From Salibacterium lacus (GTDB taxonomy: Bacteria; Bacillota; Bacilli; Bacillales; Marinococcaceae), in NCBI RefSeq assembly GCF_042684865.1, contig NZ_JBHUML010000002.1, positions 248,001-312,000 on the forward strand: a stretch of DNA of 64,000 nucleotides, written 5' to 3'. The first letter of the stretch is position 1. Every line of letters begins with the position of its first letter. The notes under the pieces were generated by a model. The model was not told where the DNA came from and searched no databases. It saw only the letters and a program-made list of their open reading frames with translations. Positions 40,520 through 49,270 of this stretch are shown here, piece by piece. The position numbers and the translations under genes are program-made.

Positions 40520-41131
40520 ATGGCTAACCATCAACTACCAGAACTACCTTACGCTTTTGACGCTCTTGAACCTCACATTGATGAAGAAACAATGAAAATT
40601 CATCATGGGAAACACCACAATACTTATGTGACGAAGCTGAATGGTGCGCTTGAAGGTCATGACGACCTGGCAGACAAGGATGTTAATGAACTGATCAGTG
40701 ATTTGAATGCTCTACCTGACAGCATCCGTACCGCGGTAAGAAACAATGGCGGCGGTCATTCCAACCATACTCTATTCTGGCAGATCCTCAGCCCGAACGG
40801 CGGCGGTGAACCGGAAGGAGAACTTGCAGACGCTATTAAGAACAAGTGGGGAAGCTTTGAAGCATTCCAGGAGGAATTCAAAAATACCGCACTCGGTCGT
40901 TTTGGTTCCGGCTGGGCCTGGCTCGTTGTTAACAATGGTGAACTTGAAGTGCAGAATACACTGAACCAGGATTCACCAATCATGGAAGGTAAAACACCGA
41001 TTCTTGGAATCGATGTTTGGGAACACGCTTATTACCTGAAGTATCAGAACCGTCGTCCGGAATATGTAGACGCGTTCTGGAACCTTGTTAACTGGGATGA
41101 AGTAGCGAAACGCTATAAAGAAGCTAAATAA
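40520..41131 (+). CDS. sodA: Superoxide dismutase, Mn type, 203 aa
   Basis: Converts superoxide to peroxide and oxygen in the cytoplasm. The metal-binding pieces are present: MKIHHGKHHNTYV (N-terminal His), GGHSNHTLFW, and DVWEHAYYLKYQNRR with Asp and His. Length is normal and no signal peptide is seen. Strong site GAAGGAGGAG. Same place as sodA in B. subtilis, between yqgB-type genes and yqgE. Confidence 0.97.
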   Translation: MANHQLPELPYAFDALEPHIDEETMKIHHGKHHNTYVTKLNGALEGHDDLADKDVNELISDLNALPDSIRTAVRNNGGGHSNHTLFWQILSPNGGGEPEGELADAIKNKWGSFEAFQEEFKNTALGRFGSGWAWLVVNNGELEVQNTLNQDSPIMEGKTPILGIDVWEHAYYLKYQNRRPEYVDAFWNLVNWDEVAKRYKEAK

Positions 41132-41143
41132 TAAGTGAACCAC

Positions 41144-41177
41144 ATGGCTGTCCTTATAAAAGGGGCAGCCTTTTTTT
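41144..41177 (+). terminator. Terminator after sodA
   Basis: GGCTG-T-CCTT and AAGG-G-GCAGCC form a stem with one mismatch, followed by seven T. Confidence 0.85.
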
Positions 41178-41322
41178 GGCTTCTCCCTGGGAGACAATTT
41201 CAGCCCAATCTTCGTTATGCAGAGTGCTTTTCAGAATAAACGGATAAGACGTCCCGCACCGCCTTATTTATTGAATAGGCTGCCGCCGCCCGCGGCACAA
41301 TACAGAGAAGGGCGGTGGGGAC

Positions 41323-42606
41323 ATGTTACGTTCGATTACAAAAATGTTTTTAGGAAATGTTCCGGTAACCAAAAATTTATTGATGCTTCTTGTCATCGGA
41401 GGATTATATGCTGTATCCATTGCGCTGTCCAATACATTCGTCAATATTTATTTATGGAAGCAGTCCGGGGAAATCCGTGACATAGCACTATATCAGCTGG
41501 CTTCTGTCTTGTTACAGCCGCCGGCTTTTCTTCTGGCCGGCTATATAGCAAAAAAAGCAGATAGAATCTACACGCTGCGGGCCGGTGTATTTATTTTAAC
41601 GGCTTTTTTTCTTGCCGTACTGATGGCTGGAAAAAATGTTGAAGACCTTCTTCTTTTTCTCGGGGCACTTCTCGGTATTGGATTTGGGTTTTACTGGCTT
41701 GGATACAATGTGCTCACATTTGAAATAACAGAACCGGAGACAAGAGATTTCTTTAATGGGTTTTCCGGGTTGTTAACATCTTTTGCCGGCATGATCGGTC
41801 CTTTAAGCGCAGGTTTTGTCATTACCTGGCTGCCTGAATCACGAGGGTATCAGGTGATATTTTTTCTTTCCTTCTTCCTGTTTATGATGGCTGTCCTGCT
41901 CAGCATGAAAATGAAACACAGGCATGCAAAAGGTCCGGTATACTTTAAAAAGGCAGCTGGAGAAATAAGAAAAAATAAAGACTGGAGAAAAATCCTGTAC
42001 GCTCATTTTATGCAGGGGAGCCGGGAAGGTATTTTCGTGTTCATCATTATTTTGTGGGTGTACACAGCGACCAACAGCGAACTTGCTCTGGGAACATACG
42101 GCTTTGTGACATCTGCTGTATCGTTTCTTGGTTACTTTCTGGTGGGAAGGTTTCTCAAACCGGTTTTCCGAAAACATGCCATTTTCATCGGTGGCGGATT
42201 ACTCGTTGTCTCAGTGTTTATTATTGTGTTTCACCCTGTTTTTCCGTTGTTGATAACGTATGGAATTGTGATCTCGGCGGCTTATCCGTTGATGCTGGTT
42301 CCCTACGTATCGCTCACATATGATGTGCTTGGAAAGGCTGCTGATGCCGGCGCACTTCGCATAGAATATCTGGTTACAAAAGAGTGGTTTATTAACAGCG
42401 GGCGGGCTTTTTCCATCATTTTGTTCCTGGTCGGGACCGCTTTGCTTCCTGATCGTATTATTATTCCGGTACTCATGGTAATAGCAGGAGCCGGACACTT
42501 TGCGGCTGCGTGGTGTATCAAAAATATTGATACGTCCTTTATTGTTGACAGGAAAAAAGTGAATAGCGGCATGCCGGAAAATGGAGGAGGAGACTCGGTG
42601 ACATGA
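41323..42606 (+). CDS. yqgE: MFS-type transporter (YqgE-like), 427 aa
   Basis: Twelve likely membrane helices with major facilitator layout; loop ITEPETRDFFNGFSG and the central basic loop (MKMKHRHAKGPVY) divide two halves. The place between sodA and pbpA matches B. subtilis yqgE. Substrate unknown. GGTGGGG precedes the ATG. No periplasmic or ATPase domain. Confidence 0.85.
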   Translation: MLRSITKMFLGNVPVTKNLLMLLVIGGLYAVSIALSNTFVNIYLWKQSGEIRDIALYQLASVLLQPPAFLLAGYIAKKADRIYTLRAGVFILTAFFLAVLMAGKNVEDLLLFLGALLGIGFGFYWLGYNVLTFEITEPETRDFFNGFSGLLTSFAGMIGPLSAGFVITWLPESRGYQVIFFLSFFLFMMAVLLSMKMKHRHAKGPVYFKKAAGEIRKNKDWRKILYAHFMQGSREGIFVFIIILWVYTATNSELALGTYGFVTSAVSFLGYFLVGRFLKPVFRKHAIFIGGGLLVVSVFIIVFHPVFPLLITYGIVISAAYPLMLVPYVSLTYDVLGKAADAGALRIEYLVTKEWFINSGRAFSIILFLVGTALLPDRIIIPVLMVIAGAGHFAAAWCIKNIDTSFIVDRKKVNSGMPENGGGDSVT

Positions 42607-42694
42607 GTTCTCCTCTTCTTTTTACCCGCGTCAAAGTGTGCTAAAATGTAGTAATGTACAGAACGGTTACATAAGAAAAGGGAGAGGAATACAG

Positions 42695-44725
42695 GTGGGA
42701 AAAACGAAATCAGGAAACAGACACGTCCCTTTCCGCTTAAATCTGTTATTTTTTGCGGTATTTCTTTTATTTTCACTGCTTATTTTCAGGCTCGGTTATA
42801 TTCAGATTGTGCAGGGTGATCAATTTGAAACTGATCTGGAGGAGTCTTCTTCAGAGCAGCAGGCCCGCATCGATGCCCCGCGCGGTTTAATGTACGACCG
42901 GAACGGAAATATCGTCGTGGATAACGAATTGGCGCTTTCTCTCACATACACGAATAAACAGTCCGTCTCGACGGACGAAAGACTTGAAATAGCAGATGCG
43001 CTCGTTGACCTCATTTCCATTGAAACAGATGAAAACGAAACCCTGAATGATAAAATCGACAAACGGACAAAACAGGATTACTGGATTGCCACGCACCCGG
43101 AAGAAGCCAAAAATTTAGTAACAGATGAAGAGCAAGCGCAAGCCGAGGAGGAAGAAGACGAGAACGCGCTGTATGACCTTCAGTTGAGCCGTATCAGCGA
43201 AGAACAGTTATCGTCTCTGGATTCCGAACTGAAACAAGTGTATATCTGGGGACAGATGGTCAGCGGTTATTATGATACCCCGTACCGTATTAAAAAAGAC
43301 CTTTCCCGCAACGAAGCCCATCAAATCAGTGAACGGCTGGATGCTCTTCCGGGAGTCAATATTTTACGTGATGCCCAGCGTCAGTATTTGTATGATGATG
43401 CATTTCCTGATTATTTCGGCAACATCGGTTCTATCCCACGTGAGCAGCTGGATCAGTACCTTGCTAAAGGATACGCGCGCACAGACGAAGTGGGAACAAG
43501 CTTTCTGGAACAGCAGTATGAAAATGATCTACGCGGGAAGAAAGGCACCGTAACGAATGGGAATTCAACGAACGGACGACGGGGAAATGATCTTGTCCTC
43601 TCGATTGATATGGCGTTGCAGCAGGAAGTGGATACGATTTTGCAGGAAGAAGTAGGTTCGCTCTCCGGCGGTTTTATTAACAACCCCAACGCATACATCG
43701 TGATGATGGAGCCGGAAACGGGAGAAATTCTGACGGCGTCGGGCTATCAGGATCAATTAGGTATCACCTCAAAATCCTATGAAATGGGATCTACGGTGAA
43801 ACCGGCAACGGTTATGACCGGTCTTGAAACCGGTGCAGTTACGCCGCAGACGACGATTGTCGATCGGCCGCTGGATCTTGCAGGAGCAGAACCTATCAGC
43901 TCTGTTTATAATATGGGTCCGGTTAATTATTACGATGCCATCGTTCAATCTTCCAACATTTATATGTCGTATGTAGCGATGAATATGGCTGGATACAGCC
44001 CCGGGACCGGTCAGAGTTGGAGCAGCTCAAATTACAAACAGGCGTATGCCACGCTCCGCTATTACTATTCCCAGTTTGGACTCGGAGCGGAAACCGGTAT
44101 TGATTTACCGTCAGAATCGACGGGGATTACTGGTCCGACTAACACTCCGGGGAGACTGCTGTATTTAAGTTTCGGTCAGTTTGATACGTATACACCGCTG
44201 CAGCTTGCCCAGTATGTATCAACAGTTGCAAACGACGGATATCGTATGCAGCCGCGTCTCGTGAAAGGAATCAGACAGCCCAACCCGGATAAACAGAAAC
44301 TCGGCGCGGTAAAAAAACAATTTGAACCCAACATTATGAATAAGCTGGATATTGATAACAGCTATATTGACAGGGTCCAGGAAGCCATGAGAGGCGTTGT
44401 AAATCAGAGCAGAGGTTCCGCACACTCGGAATTTAACGGCGCGGAGTATGCAGCAGCAGGCAAGACTGGGACCGCTGAAGTTACGGTTCGGCAGCGGAGT
44501 ACGGGAAATTCGATAGACGGTATTAACCAGGCCTTTATTTCCTACGCGCCGTATGATAACCCGGAAGTGACAGCGGCTGTAGTAGTGCCGGGACTTTATG
44601 AGAGTTCGGACGTTGCAAAGGTTATCGGAAGAAGAGCACTCGACGCTTATTTCAATCTGAAGGAAAATCCTCAGGCTCCTGCGTCCGAAGAAACGCAGGA
44701 GGAAAGCGAAACAAACAATGAATAA
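42695..44725 (+). CDS. pbpA: Class B penicillin-binding protein (PBP2, elongation type), 676 aa
   Basis: Transpeptidase that cross-links peptidoglycan along the lateral wall, partner of RodA. A short cytoplasmic tail and one membrane helix (LNLLFFAVFLLFSLLIF, about residues 15-35), then the PBP dimer domain with DAPRGLMYDRNGNIVVDN. The transpeptidase has GSTVKPAT (Ser366), SSN in VQSSNIYMSY and KTGTAE (Lys590). The GTG at 42695 follows AAGGGAGAGG and is preferred to the upstream ATG at 42638. Syntenic with B. subtilis pbpA. Confidence 0.95.
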   Translation: MGKTKSGNRHVPFRLNLLFFAVFLLFSLLIFRLGYIQIVQGDQFETDLEESSSEQQARIDAPRGLMYDRNGNIVVDNELALSLTYTNKQSVSTDERLEIADALVDLISIETDENETLNDKIDKRTKQDYWIATHPEEAKNLVTDEEQAQAEEEEDENALYDLQLSRISEEQLSSLDSELKQVYIWGQMVSGYYDTPYRIKKDLSRNEAHQISERLDALPGVNILRDAQRQYLYDDAFPDYFGNIGSIPREQLDQYLAKGYARTDEVGTSFLEQQYENDLRGKKGTVTNGNSTNGRRGNDLVLSIDMALQQEVDTILQEEVGSLSGGFINNPNAYIVMMEPETGEILTASGYQDQLGITSKSYEMGSTVKPATVMTGLETGAVTPQTTIVDRPLDLAGAEPISSVYNMGPVNYYDAIVQSSNIYMSYVAMNMAGYSPGTGQSWSSSNYKQAYATLRYYYSQFGLGAETGIDLPSESTGITGPTNTPGRLLYLSFGQFDTYTPLQLAQYVSTVANDGYRMQPRLVKGIRQPNPDKQKLGAVKKQFEPNIMNKLDIDNSYIDRVQEAMRGVVNQSRGSAHSEFNGAEYAAAGKTGTAEVTVRQRSTGNSIDGINQAFISYAPYDNPEVTAAVVVPGLYESSDVAKVIGRRALDAYFNLKENPQAPASEETQEESETNNE

Positions 44726-44727
44726 TA

Positions 44728-44772
44728 AAAACGGCAGTATCCCGAAAAAAACACGGGAACTGCCGTTTTTTA
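44728..44772. terminator. Bidirectional terminator between pbpA and the minus-strand pair
   Basis: AAACGGCAGT-ATCCCG pairs with CGGGAACTGCCGTTT with A and T tracts on either side. Confidence 0.88.
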
Positions 44773-45249
44773 AGTTGTAATTTGATTAATTATTTCCTGA
44801 GCGCTCATTGTACTGTTTACCTTGTATTGTCCAGGTCTGATTGATGATGCCCGGCCGCTGCTTTGCAGTTTCTGCTGAAAAGCAGACGCTTCCTCCACCA
44901 TCTCCAGCTGCTGTAAAAGGGAAGCCACGTCACCACTTGTCATTCCCGGTTCGATATGTAGGATGGCCGTTATTTCGTTTGTTTCCTCCTCTTCCGGCGG
45001 GGTGTTTTCTTCCTGGATGGTACTGTATTCTTCCTCCGTCATAACGACGTAACCATCCGATTCCAGGGAGGCAATGTGCTCCTCTGTGTTCCATGTGCCG
45101 GAACTTGTTTGTTCTTCAGCCTGTTCTGTGCTTTGGGCTGAGCTTTCCGTTTCGTTCTGACCGGGCTGAAGGAGAAAATAGGCAGCAGCTATGCAGCAGG
45201 CAGCCCCGAACCATCCAATAGAAAAAATCTGCATGCTTTTTCGATTCAA
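44770..45249 (-). CDS. Membrane-anchored protein with MltG-type LysM-like domain, no catalytic part, 159 aa
   Basis: N-terminal membrane helix (IFSIGWFGAACCIAAAYFLL), an acidic linker of about 65 residues, then ILHIEPGMTSGDVASLLQQL with SIRPGQYKVNSTMSAQEII. This last part matches the LysM-like module at the start of MltG/YceG endolytic transglycosylases. The catalytic module is absent. Such short proteins are often labelled 'MltG family' in Bacilli. It may guide a glycan-processing complex. Overlaps the upstream gene by four bases. Confidence 0.65.
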   Translation of the reverse strand: MNRKSMQIFSIGWFGAACCIAAAYFLLQPGQNETESSAQSTEQAEEQTSSGTWNTEEHIASLESDGYVVMTEEEYSTIQEENTPPEEEETNEITAILHIEPGMTSGDVASLLQQLEMVEEASAFQQKLQSSGRASSIRPGQYKVNSTMSAQEIINQITT

Positions 45250-45596
45250 CGTTGTCCCTCCTTATCACGCATTTCGGACAGCAGCTGCTGCACTTCATCA
45301 GGTTTTAATTCCATAACGGCTGCAATATCTTCGATACTCCTGTTCTGCTGATACAATTGATAGGCTTCGCTCACCAGTTCTTCTTTGGAATGACGCCGCA
45401 TCGAAGGAGCAGAAGCCGACAATAGTTCTTCTTCGAGAATGCGGAGCCGCTGTTTCACCTGATATATATCTCCCATTACCTGCAGAGACCTCTGTTCCAC
45501 CTCGTCGTTTCGCTCTTTTTGTTTATCTCCCGCTAAAAACGAAAGGCCGAACAGACACACACTGAGTAGAATGGAAGAGAGAATAATCCATTCCAT
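45246..45596 (-). CDS. Membrane-anchored helix-turn-helix protein, 116 aa
   Basis: One N-terminal membrane helix (WIILSSILLSVCLFGLSFLAG), a coiled coil (VMGDIYQVKQRLRILEEELL), and a C-terminal helix-turn-helix-like unit, YQLYQQNRSIEDIAAVMELK then PDEVQQLLSEM. A DUF6115/SwrB-like layout, but not assigned. It forms a minus-strand pair with the MltG-like gene. Confidence 0.6.
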   Translation of the reverse strand: MEWIILSSILLSVCLFGLSFLAGDKQKERNDEVEQRSLQVMGDIYQVKQRLRILEEELLSASAPSMRRHSKEELVSEAYQLYQQNRSIEDIAAVMELKPDEVQQLLSEMRDKEGQR

Positions 45597-45698
45597 AAGC
45601 TTCCTCCTTTCTATGAATCATGTGAGTCACATTATACATGCTTGACTTCGTAACGAGAATGCTTTCCCCTGATTCTGCTATTTTCTTCACATAGACGC

Positions 45699-45727
45699 TT
45701 GATACGTTTCGTATTATTTGGTAACAT
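45699..45727 (+). promoter_or_regulatory. Promoter of rpmG
   Basis: TTGATA (45699-45704) and TAACAT (45722-45727) with a 17-base spacer, 42 bases before the start codon. No obvious Zur box is seen. Confidence 0.65.
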
Positions 45728-45769
45728 AAATAGGTATGAATAGAGATTAACAGTTGAGGAGGGAGAACC

Positions 45770-45919
45770 ATGCGTGTACAAGTAACAATGGCCTGCACCG
45801 AAACAGGTGATCGTAACTACATTACGACAAAAAATAAACGAAAAAATCCGGAACGCATTGAACTGAAAAAATTCAGTCCGCGTCTAAATAAGCACACCCT
45901 GCACAGGGAAACCAAGTAA
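45770..45919 (+). CDS. rpmG: 50S ribosomal protein L33, zinc-free form, 49 aa
   Basis: Full-length L33: MRVQVTMACTETGDRNYITT, then a lysine-rich loop, ending HTLHRETK. Zinc-binding L33 has two CxxC pairs; here only one cysteine remains, so this is the zinc-independent form. AGGAGGGAG precedes the ATG. Same neighbourhood as rpmGA in B. subtilis. Confidence 0.95.
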   Translation: MRVQVTMACTETGDRNYITTKNKRKNPERIELKKFSPRLNKHTLHRETK

Positions 45920-45921
45920 GC

Positions 45922-45952
45922 AGTTGGAGAGATTATCTCCTCTGCTTTTTTC
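45922..45952 (+). terminator. Terminator after rpmG
   Basis: GCAGTTGGAGA faces TCTCCTCTGC with a mismatch in the stem, then TTTTTT. Confidence 0.7.
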
Positions 45953-46020
45953 TGTATAAAGGAGTGTTGCAGTATCAAAGGTCTTTGTTTTTGAAGGGAG
46001 TCACTTGTAAAGGTGGAAGA

Positions 46021-46581
46021 ATGGTGGACCAAAAAAAAGAGATCCGGCGGCATATCAGAGACCAGTTCCAACATACAGCGCCTGCAAAACGATACCGGGA
46101 GAGAAATTACATATATCAGCAGCTTTTTCGTTCTTCTTTATGGAAGGAGTCTGCCGTCATTGCACTTACAATGTCGACGAGAAATGAAATTGACACAATG
46201 CCTGTTATTAAACAAGCCTGGCAGGAAGGTAAGCAGACGGTCGTACCGAGAGCGGATCCGGCAGAAGAATCCATGACGTTTTATCATATCTCATCATTTC
46301 AGAAAACAAGACAGGAATTCGCGGGAATATGGGAACCGGAGCCGGATCCTGAAGCCTTCGTTCCACCCTCTTCTTTTGATTTCATTATTGTCCCGGGCAT
46401 GGCGTTTGATAAAGAAAAATACCGTATTGGATTCGGCGGAGGATACTATGACCGTTTTCTTCAGACCGTCGATGCACCGACTTGTGCCTTGTTGTATTCT
46501 TTCCAGTTATTTGATCGCATTCCTCACGAACCCCACGATATTCCACTCGATTTTCTCTGCACCTGGGAGGGAATATTGTAG
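46021..46581 (+). CDS. yqgN: 5-formyltetrahydrofolate cyclo-ligase (YqgN), 186 aa
   Basis: Turns 5-formyl-THF back into 5,10-methenyl-THF using ATP. Motifs: ALTMSTRNEIDTMPVI, FDFIIVPGMAFDKEKYRIGF and the signature GFGGGYYDRFL. ATG 46021 follows AAAGGTGGA and gives the normal family length; the frame is open further upstream. Confidence 0.93.
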   Translation: MVDQKKEIRRHIRDQFQHTAPAKRYRERNYIYQQLFRSSLWKESAVIALTMSTRNEIDTMPVIKQAWQEGKQTVVPRADPAEESMTFYHISSFQKTRQEFAGIWEPEPDPEAFVPPSSFDFIIVPGMAFDKEKYRIGFGGGYYDRFLQTVDAPTCALLYSFQLFDRIPHEPHDIPLDFLCTWEGIL

Positions 46582-46641
46582 TGCACGGACACATAAAACA
46601 GCCGCTGATGCAGAGAATAGAGAAAAAGGAGTGGCTGAATC

Positions 46642-46800
46642 ATGACAGGAAGCACAAAACTCATTCTCGTGCTGCTGGTTGTTTTGTTACTGACCTGCAT
46701 GCCGAAATCGTTCATGCGTGGACTCCGTAGAACAGCTGTCGCAGCAGTACTGCAGATTCCCTTTCTGCGACGTGCATTGCTTGGTGCCTTTTTACACTAA
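46642..46800 (+). CDS. Small hydrophobic basic protein (YqgO position), 52 aa
   Basis: One membrane helix (LILVLLVVLLLTC) and a basic, amphipathic C-terminus (FMRGLRRTAVAAVLQ). AAAGGAGTGG precedes the ATG. B. subtilis has a similarly small gene, yqgO, at this place; equivalence is by position. Confidence 0.6.
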   Translation: MTGSTKLILVLLVVLLLTCMPKSFMRGLRRTAVAAVLQIPFLRRALLGAFLH

Positions 46801-46830
46801 AAAGGGACACACAAAACATTCAGCTTATGA

Positions 46831-46860
46831 AGAAAACCCTCGCTGCAGTGAGGGTTTTCT
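46831..46860 (+). terminator. Terminator after the small hydrophobic gene
   Basis: AGAAAACCCTC pairs perfectly with GAGGGTTTTCT around GCTGCAGT. Confidence 0.88.
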
Positions 46861-46914
46861 GTGTATAGGACAGGATGATACAAAAGTCGTCTGTTTTTCC
46901 ACAGCACATAATGG

Positions 46915-46944
46915 TTCGATAAGAAAACGCTGTACTGCTATAAT
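46915..46944 (+). promoter_or_regulatory. Promoter of the HAD hydrolase gene
   Basis: Perfect -10 TATAAT (46939-46944) with a -35-like TTCGAT 18 bases upstream, 22 bases before the start codon. Confidence 0.5.
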
Positions 46945-46966
46945 GAAGAGGAGTGGAGGGAATATA

Positions 46967-47716
46967 ATGTACTGGAATACGATATGTTTTGATCTGGATA
47001 ACACACTCTTCAGTCACGAAGATGCGTTTGAACAAGCAGTACAACATACGTTTTATACCATGTATCAAACAAACAGAACCGGGGACCCATTTGCAGAAGT
47101 TGATGTAAAGGACTGGTTCCGGACGTTCAAATATCACTCGGATCTATTTTGGGATTATTACGAACAAAACGATTGGACGCATGATGAATACCGCCGAAAA
47201 AGGTTTGACGAAACGATGGAAGCCTTCTCCCTGCCCTGCCAAAAAGGAGATGCAGAACGATTCCATGAACAGTATGAGAAAGTAGTCGCTGATTTCTGCG
47301 TTCCTTTTGAAGGAGTATATCACTTGCTGGATCGTCTTCAAAAAGAAGGAATCCGTCTTGGGATTATAACGAATGGAAGAAAGGTAACCCAGCGGGAAAA
47401 ATGGAAAAAGCTGCATCTCGATACCTATATTCCGGAACCTCACCTCATTGTCTCCGAAGAAGCGGCTGTGGAAAAGCCGAAAAGAGAAATGTTTGATTAT
47501 GCTCTTCAGCAGCTTCCCGGCGAAACGGCTGGATGCGTGTTCATCGGTGATTCCTGGGAACTGGACGTAAAGGGAGCTGTTCAGGCTGGCTGGGATGCGG
47601 TATTTCTTAACACGAGAGGGGAGCAGAGAACGACAGATGATTCACCTGCTGCAGAGCATGAGTCTTTTCAGGAAACCGCTCATTACCTGCTGCGCACCCT
47701 CCGTTTGAAAGGATGA
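46967..47716 (+). CDS. HAD-superfamily hydrolase, 249 aa
   Basis: Phosphatase of the haloacid dehalogenase fold. Motif I CFDLDNTLF (about residues 7-15), motif II LGIITNG, motif III lysine in VEKPKREMF, and motif IV VFIGDSWELDVKGA. A helical cap lies between I and II, giving a subfamily I member like YjjG-type nucleotidases. ATG 46967 follows GGAGGG; the frame extends upstream through the terminator but without a start signal. Substrate unknown. Confidence 0.85.
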   Translation: MYWNTICFDLDNTLFSHEDAFEQAVQHTFYTMYQTNRTGDPFAEVDVKDWFRTFKYHSDLFWDYYEQNDWTHDEYRRKRFDETMEAFSLPCQKGDAERFHEQYEKVVADFCVPFEGVYHLLDRLQKEGIRLGIITNGRKVTQREKWKKLHLDTYIPEPHLIVSEEAAVEKPKREMFDYALQQLPGETAGCVFIGDSWELDVKGAVQAGWDAVFLNTRGEQRTTDDSPAAEHESFQETAHYLLRTLRLKG

Positions 47717-47722
47717 ACTGTA

Positions 47723-49270
47723 GTGGAGCCGATGCATCGATATTGGAAACTGATTCATCATCTGGTTATAAAAGAAGATGCGAGAATTATTGAAATCAGT
47801 AGAGACAAAAAACAAATATGGCTTGAAACAGGGAAAAACAAACAAAAAGCAATCGTCCGTCTTGCCAGGATTGAACACGACTGGATGAATCAGGTCGAAA
47901 GAGATGTCAAAGAGGCGGGACAGGAGTATGAACGTATTAAACGGATGATTCTTGGACGAAACATCCCCTTTTATAGTATTTATGTAACCTCATATCCGCC
48001 TGCTGATCTGACCGGTCCTTTGAACAGTTACCTGAACACGCAGAACAGCGGCCGGTTTTATCTTCTTTGCCGGGATCCATCCGGCCGTATTGCTGAATCG
48101 GAAGAACAGGTGCTCAATGACCTTGGAGCCCGTCTATCCTGGGAGCCCGCATTAGAAGATGAGTATTCCCACGAGGAGTGGGGCAGGTATTACAGAGCCA
48201 TGGTAAAAGAAAAACAGGAGAAGCTGGAGAACGAAGACCGATCTCTTCTTCTTTTTACAAAACCGAGAGCGGTCTTCTTTTTTCTTGCTGCCATCGTTTC
48301 TGTGTTTACATGGATGGAGCAGACCGGAGAAAGCACCAACCTCGTTACGCTCATTGAATTCGGTGCAAAGTATAACCCGGCACTTCTTGAGGGAGAGTGG
48401 TGGCGGATTATCACATCTATGTTTTTACACATCGGGATCTTTCATTTAGTTATGAACTCCCTGGCTCTCTTTTACATCGGTGGAGCGGTGGAGCGGATGT
48501 ACGGAACGATCCGCTTTATCATTATTTACATGACGGCCGGAGTATTTGGTTCCCTTGCAAGTTTTGCGTTTAATGATCAGGTGTCAGCCGGCGCATCCGG
48601 TGCGATATTTGGCTGCTTCGGGGCGCTGTTGTATTTTGGTATGATCCACCGTGCCCTGTTCTTTCGTACGATGGGACTGAATGTCCTTTTTATTCTGGGT
48701 CTTAACCTTGTCTTTGGTTTTGTCGTTCCCGCGGTTGATAACGGAGCACACATCGGCGGTCTGGCCGGAGGTTTTCTGGCATCTGCGCTGGTACACCTCC
48801 CAAAACACAGCCGCACCTTAACCCAGCTTCCTTTTTTACTGGTTATCCCGGGACTGGCTGCAGGGCTTTTATGGTACGGTATCGTGAACGAAGACAGCCA
48901 GGGTTCTTCGATGGTTGAAGTCCAGCTGGCCCAGCAGTATCTGGAACGAGATAATGTGGAAGAAGCAAGGCAGATTTTAAACGATGCTGAAAACGGGGAC
49001 AACAATGCTTATGTTCCGTTTGTTCTCGGGAACACTTACATGGCCGAAAACCAATACAGGCAGGCAGTGTCGCGTTTTCAGGAAGCTGTCTCCATCAATG
49101 AGGAGCTTGCCGAGGGCCATTATAATCTCGCTATTGCCTATTCAGAGCTTGGCCAGTGGGAAGAGGCAGAACAGTCTTTGAACAGATCCAGAGAGCTTGG
49201 TATTGAAAACCAGTCGGACGACGTGGACGTGGAAAGCATCGAAGACAGAGTACAGGCAAATCTTCCTTAG
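47723..49270 (+). CDS. gluP: Rhomboid intramembrane serine protease with TPR tail (GluP/YqgP), 515 aa
   Basis: Cleaves membrane proteins within the bilayer. A soluble N-terminal domain of about 180 residues; six-plus membrane helices with GEWWRIITSMFLHIGIFHL; the catalytic GASGAIFG (Ser292) and NGAHIGGLAGG (His343); then two TPR-like repeats (YLERDNVEEARQILNDAE and VSRFQEAVSINEELAEGHYN). Matches B. subtilis YqgP, which also takes part in membrane-protein quality control. GTG 47723 or ATG 47732. Confidence 0.95.
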   Translation: MEPMHRYWKLIHHLVIKEDARIIEISRDKKQIWLETGKNKQKAIVRLARIEHDWMNQVERDVKEAGQEYERIKRMILGRNIPFYSIYVTSYPPADLTGPLNSYLNTQNSGRFYLLCRDPSGRIAESEEQVLNDLGARLSWEPALEDEYSHEEWGRYYRAMVKEKQEKLENEDRSLLLFTKPRAVFFFLAAIVSVFTWMEQTGESTNLVTLIEFGAKYNPALLEGEWWRIITSMFLHIGIFHLVMNSLALFYIGGAVERMYGTIRFIIIYMTAGVFGSLASFAFNDQVSAGASGAIFGCFGALLYFGMIHRALFFRTMGLNVLFILGLNLVFGFVVPAVDNGAHIGGLAGGFLASALVHLPKHSRTLTQLPFLLVIPGLAAGLLWYGIVNEDSQGSSMVEVQLAQQYLERDNVEEARQILNDAENGDNNAYVPFVLGNTYMAENQYRQAVSRFQEAVSINEELAEGHYNLAIAYSELGQWEEAEQSLNRSRELGIENQSDDVDVESIEDRVQANLP

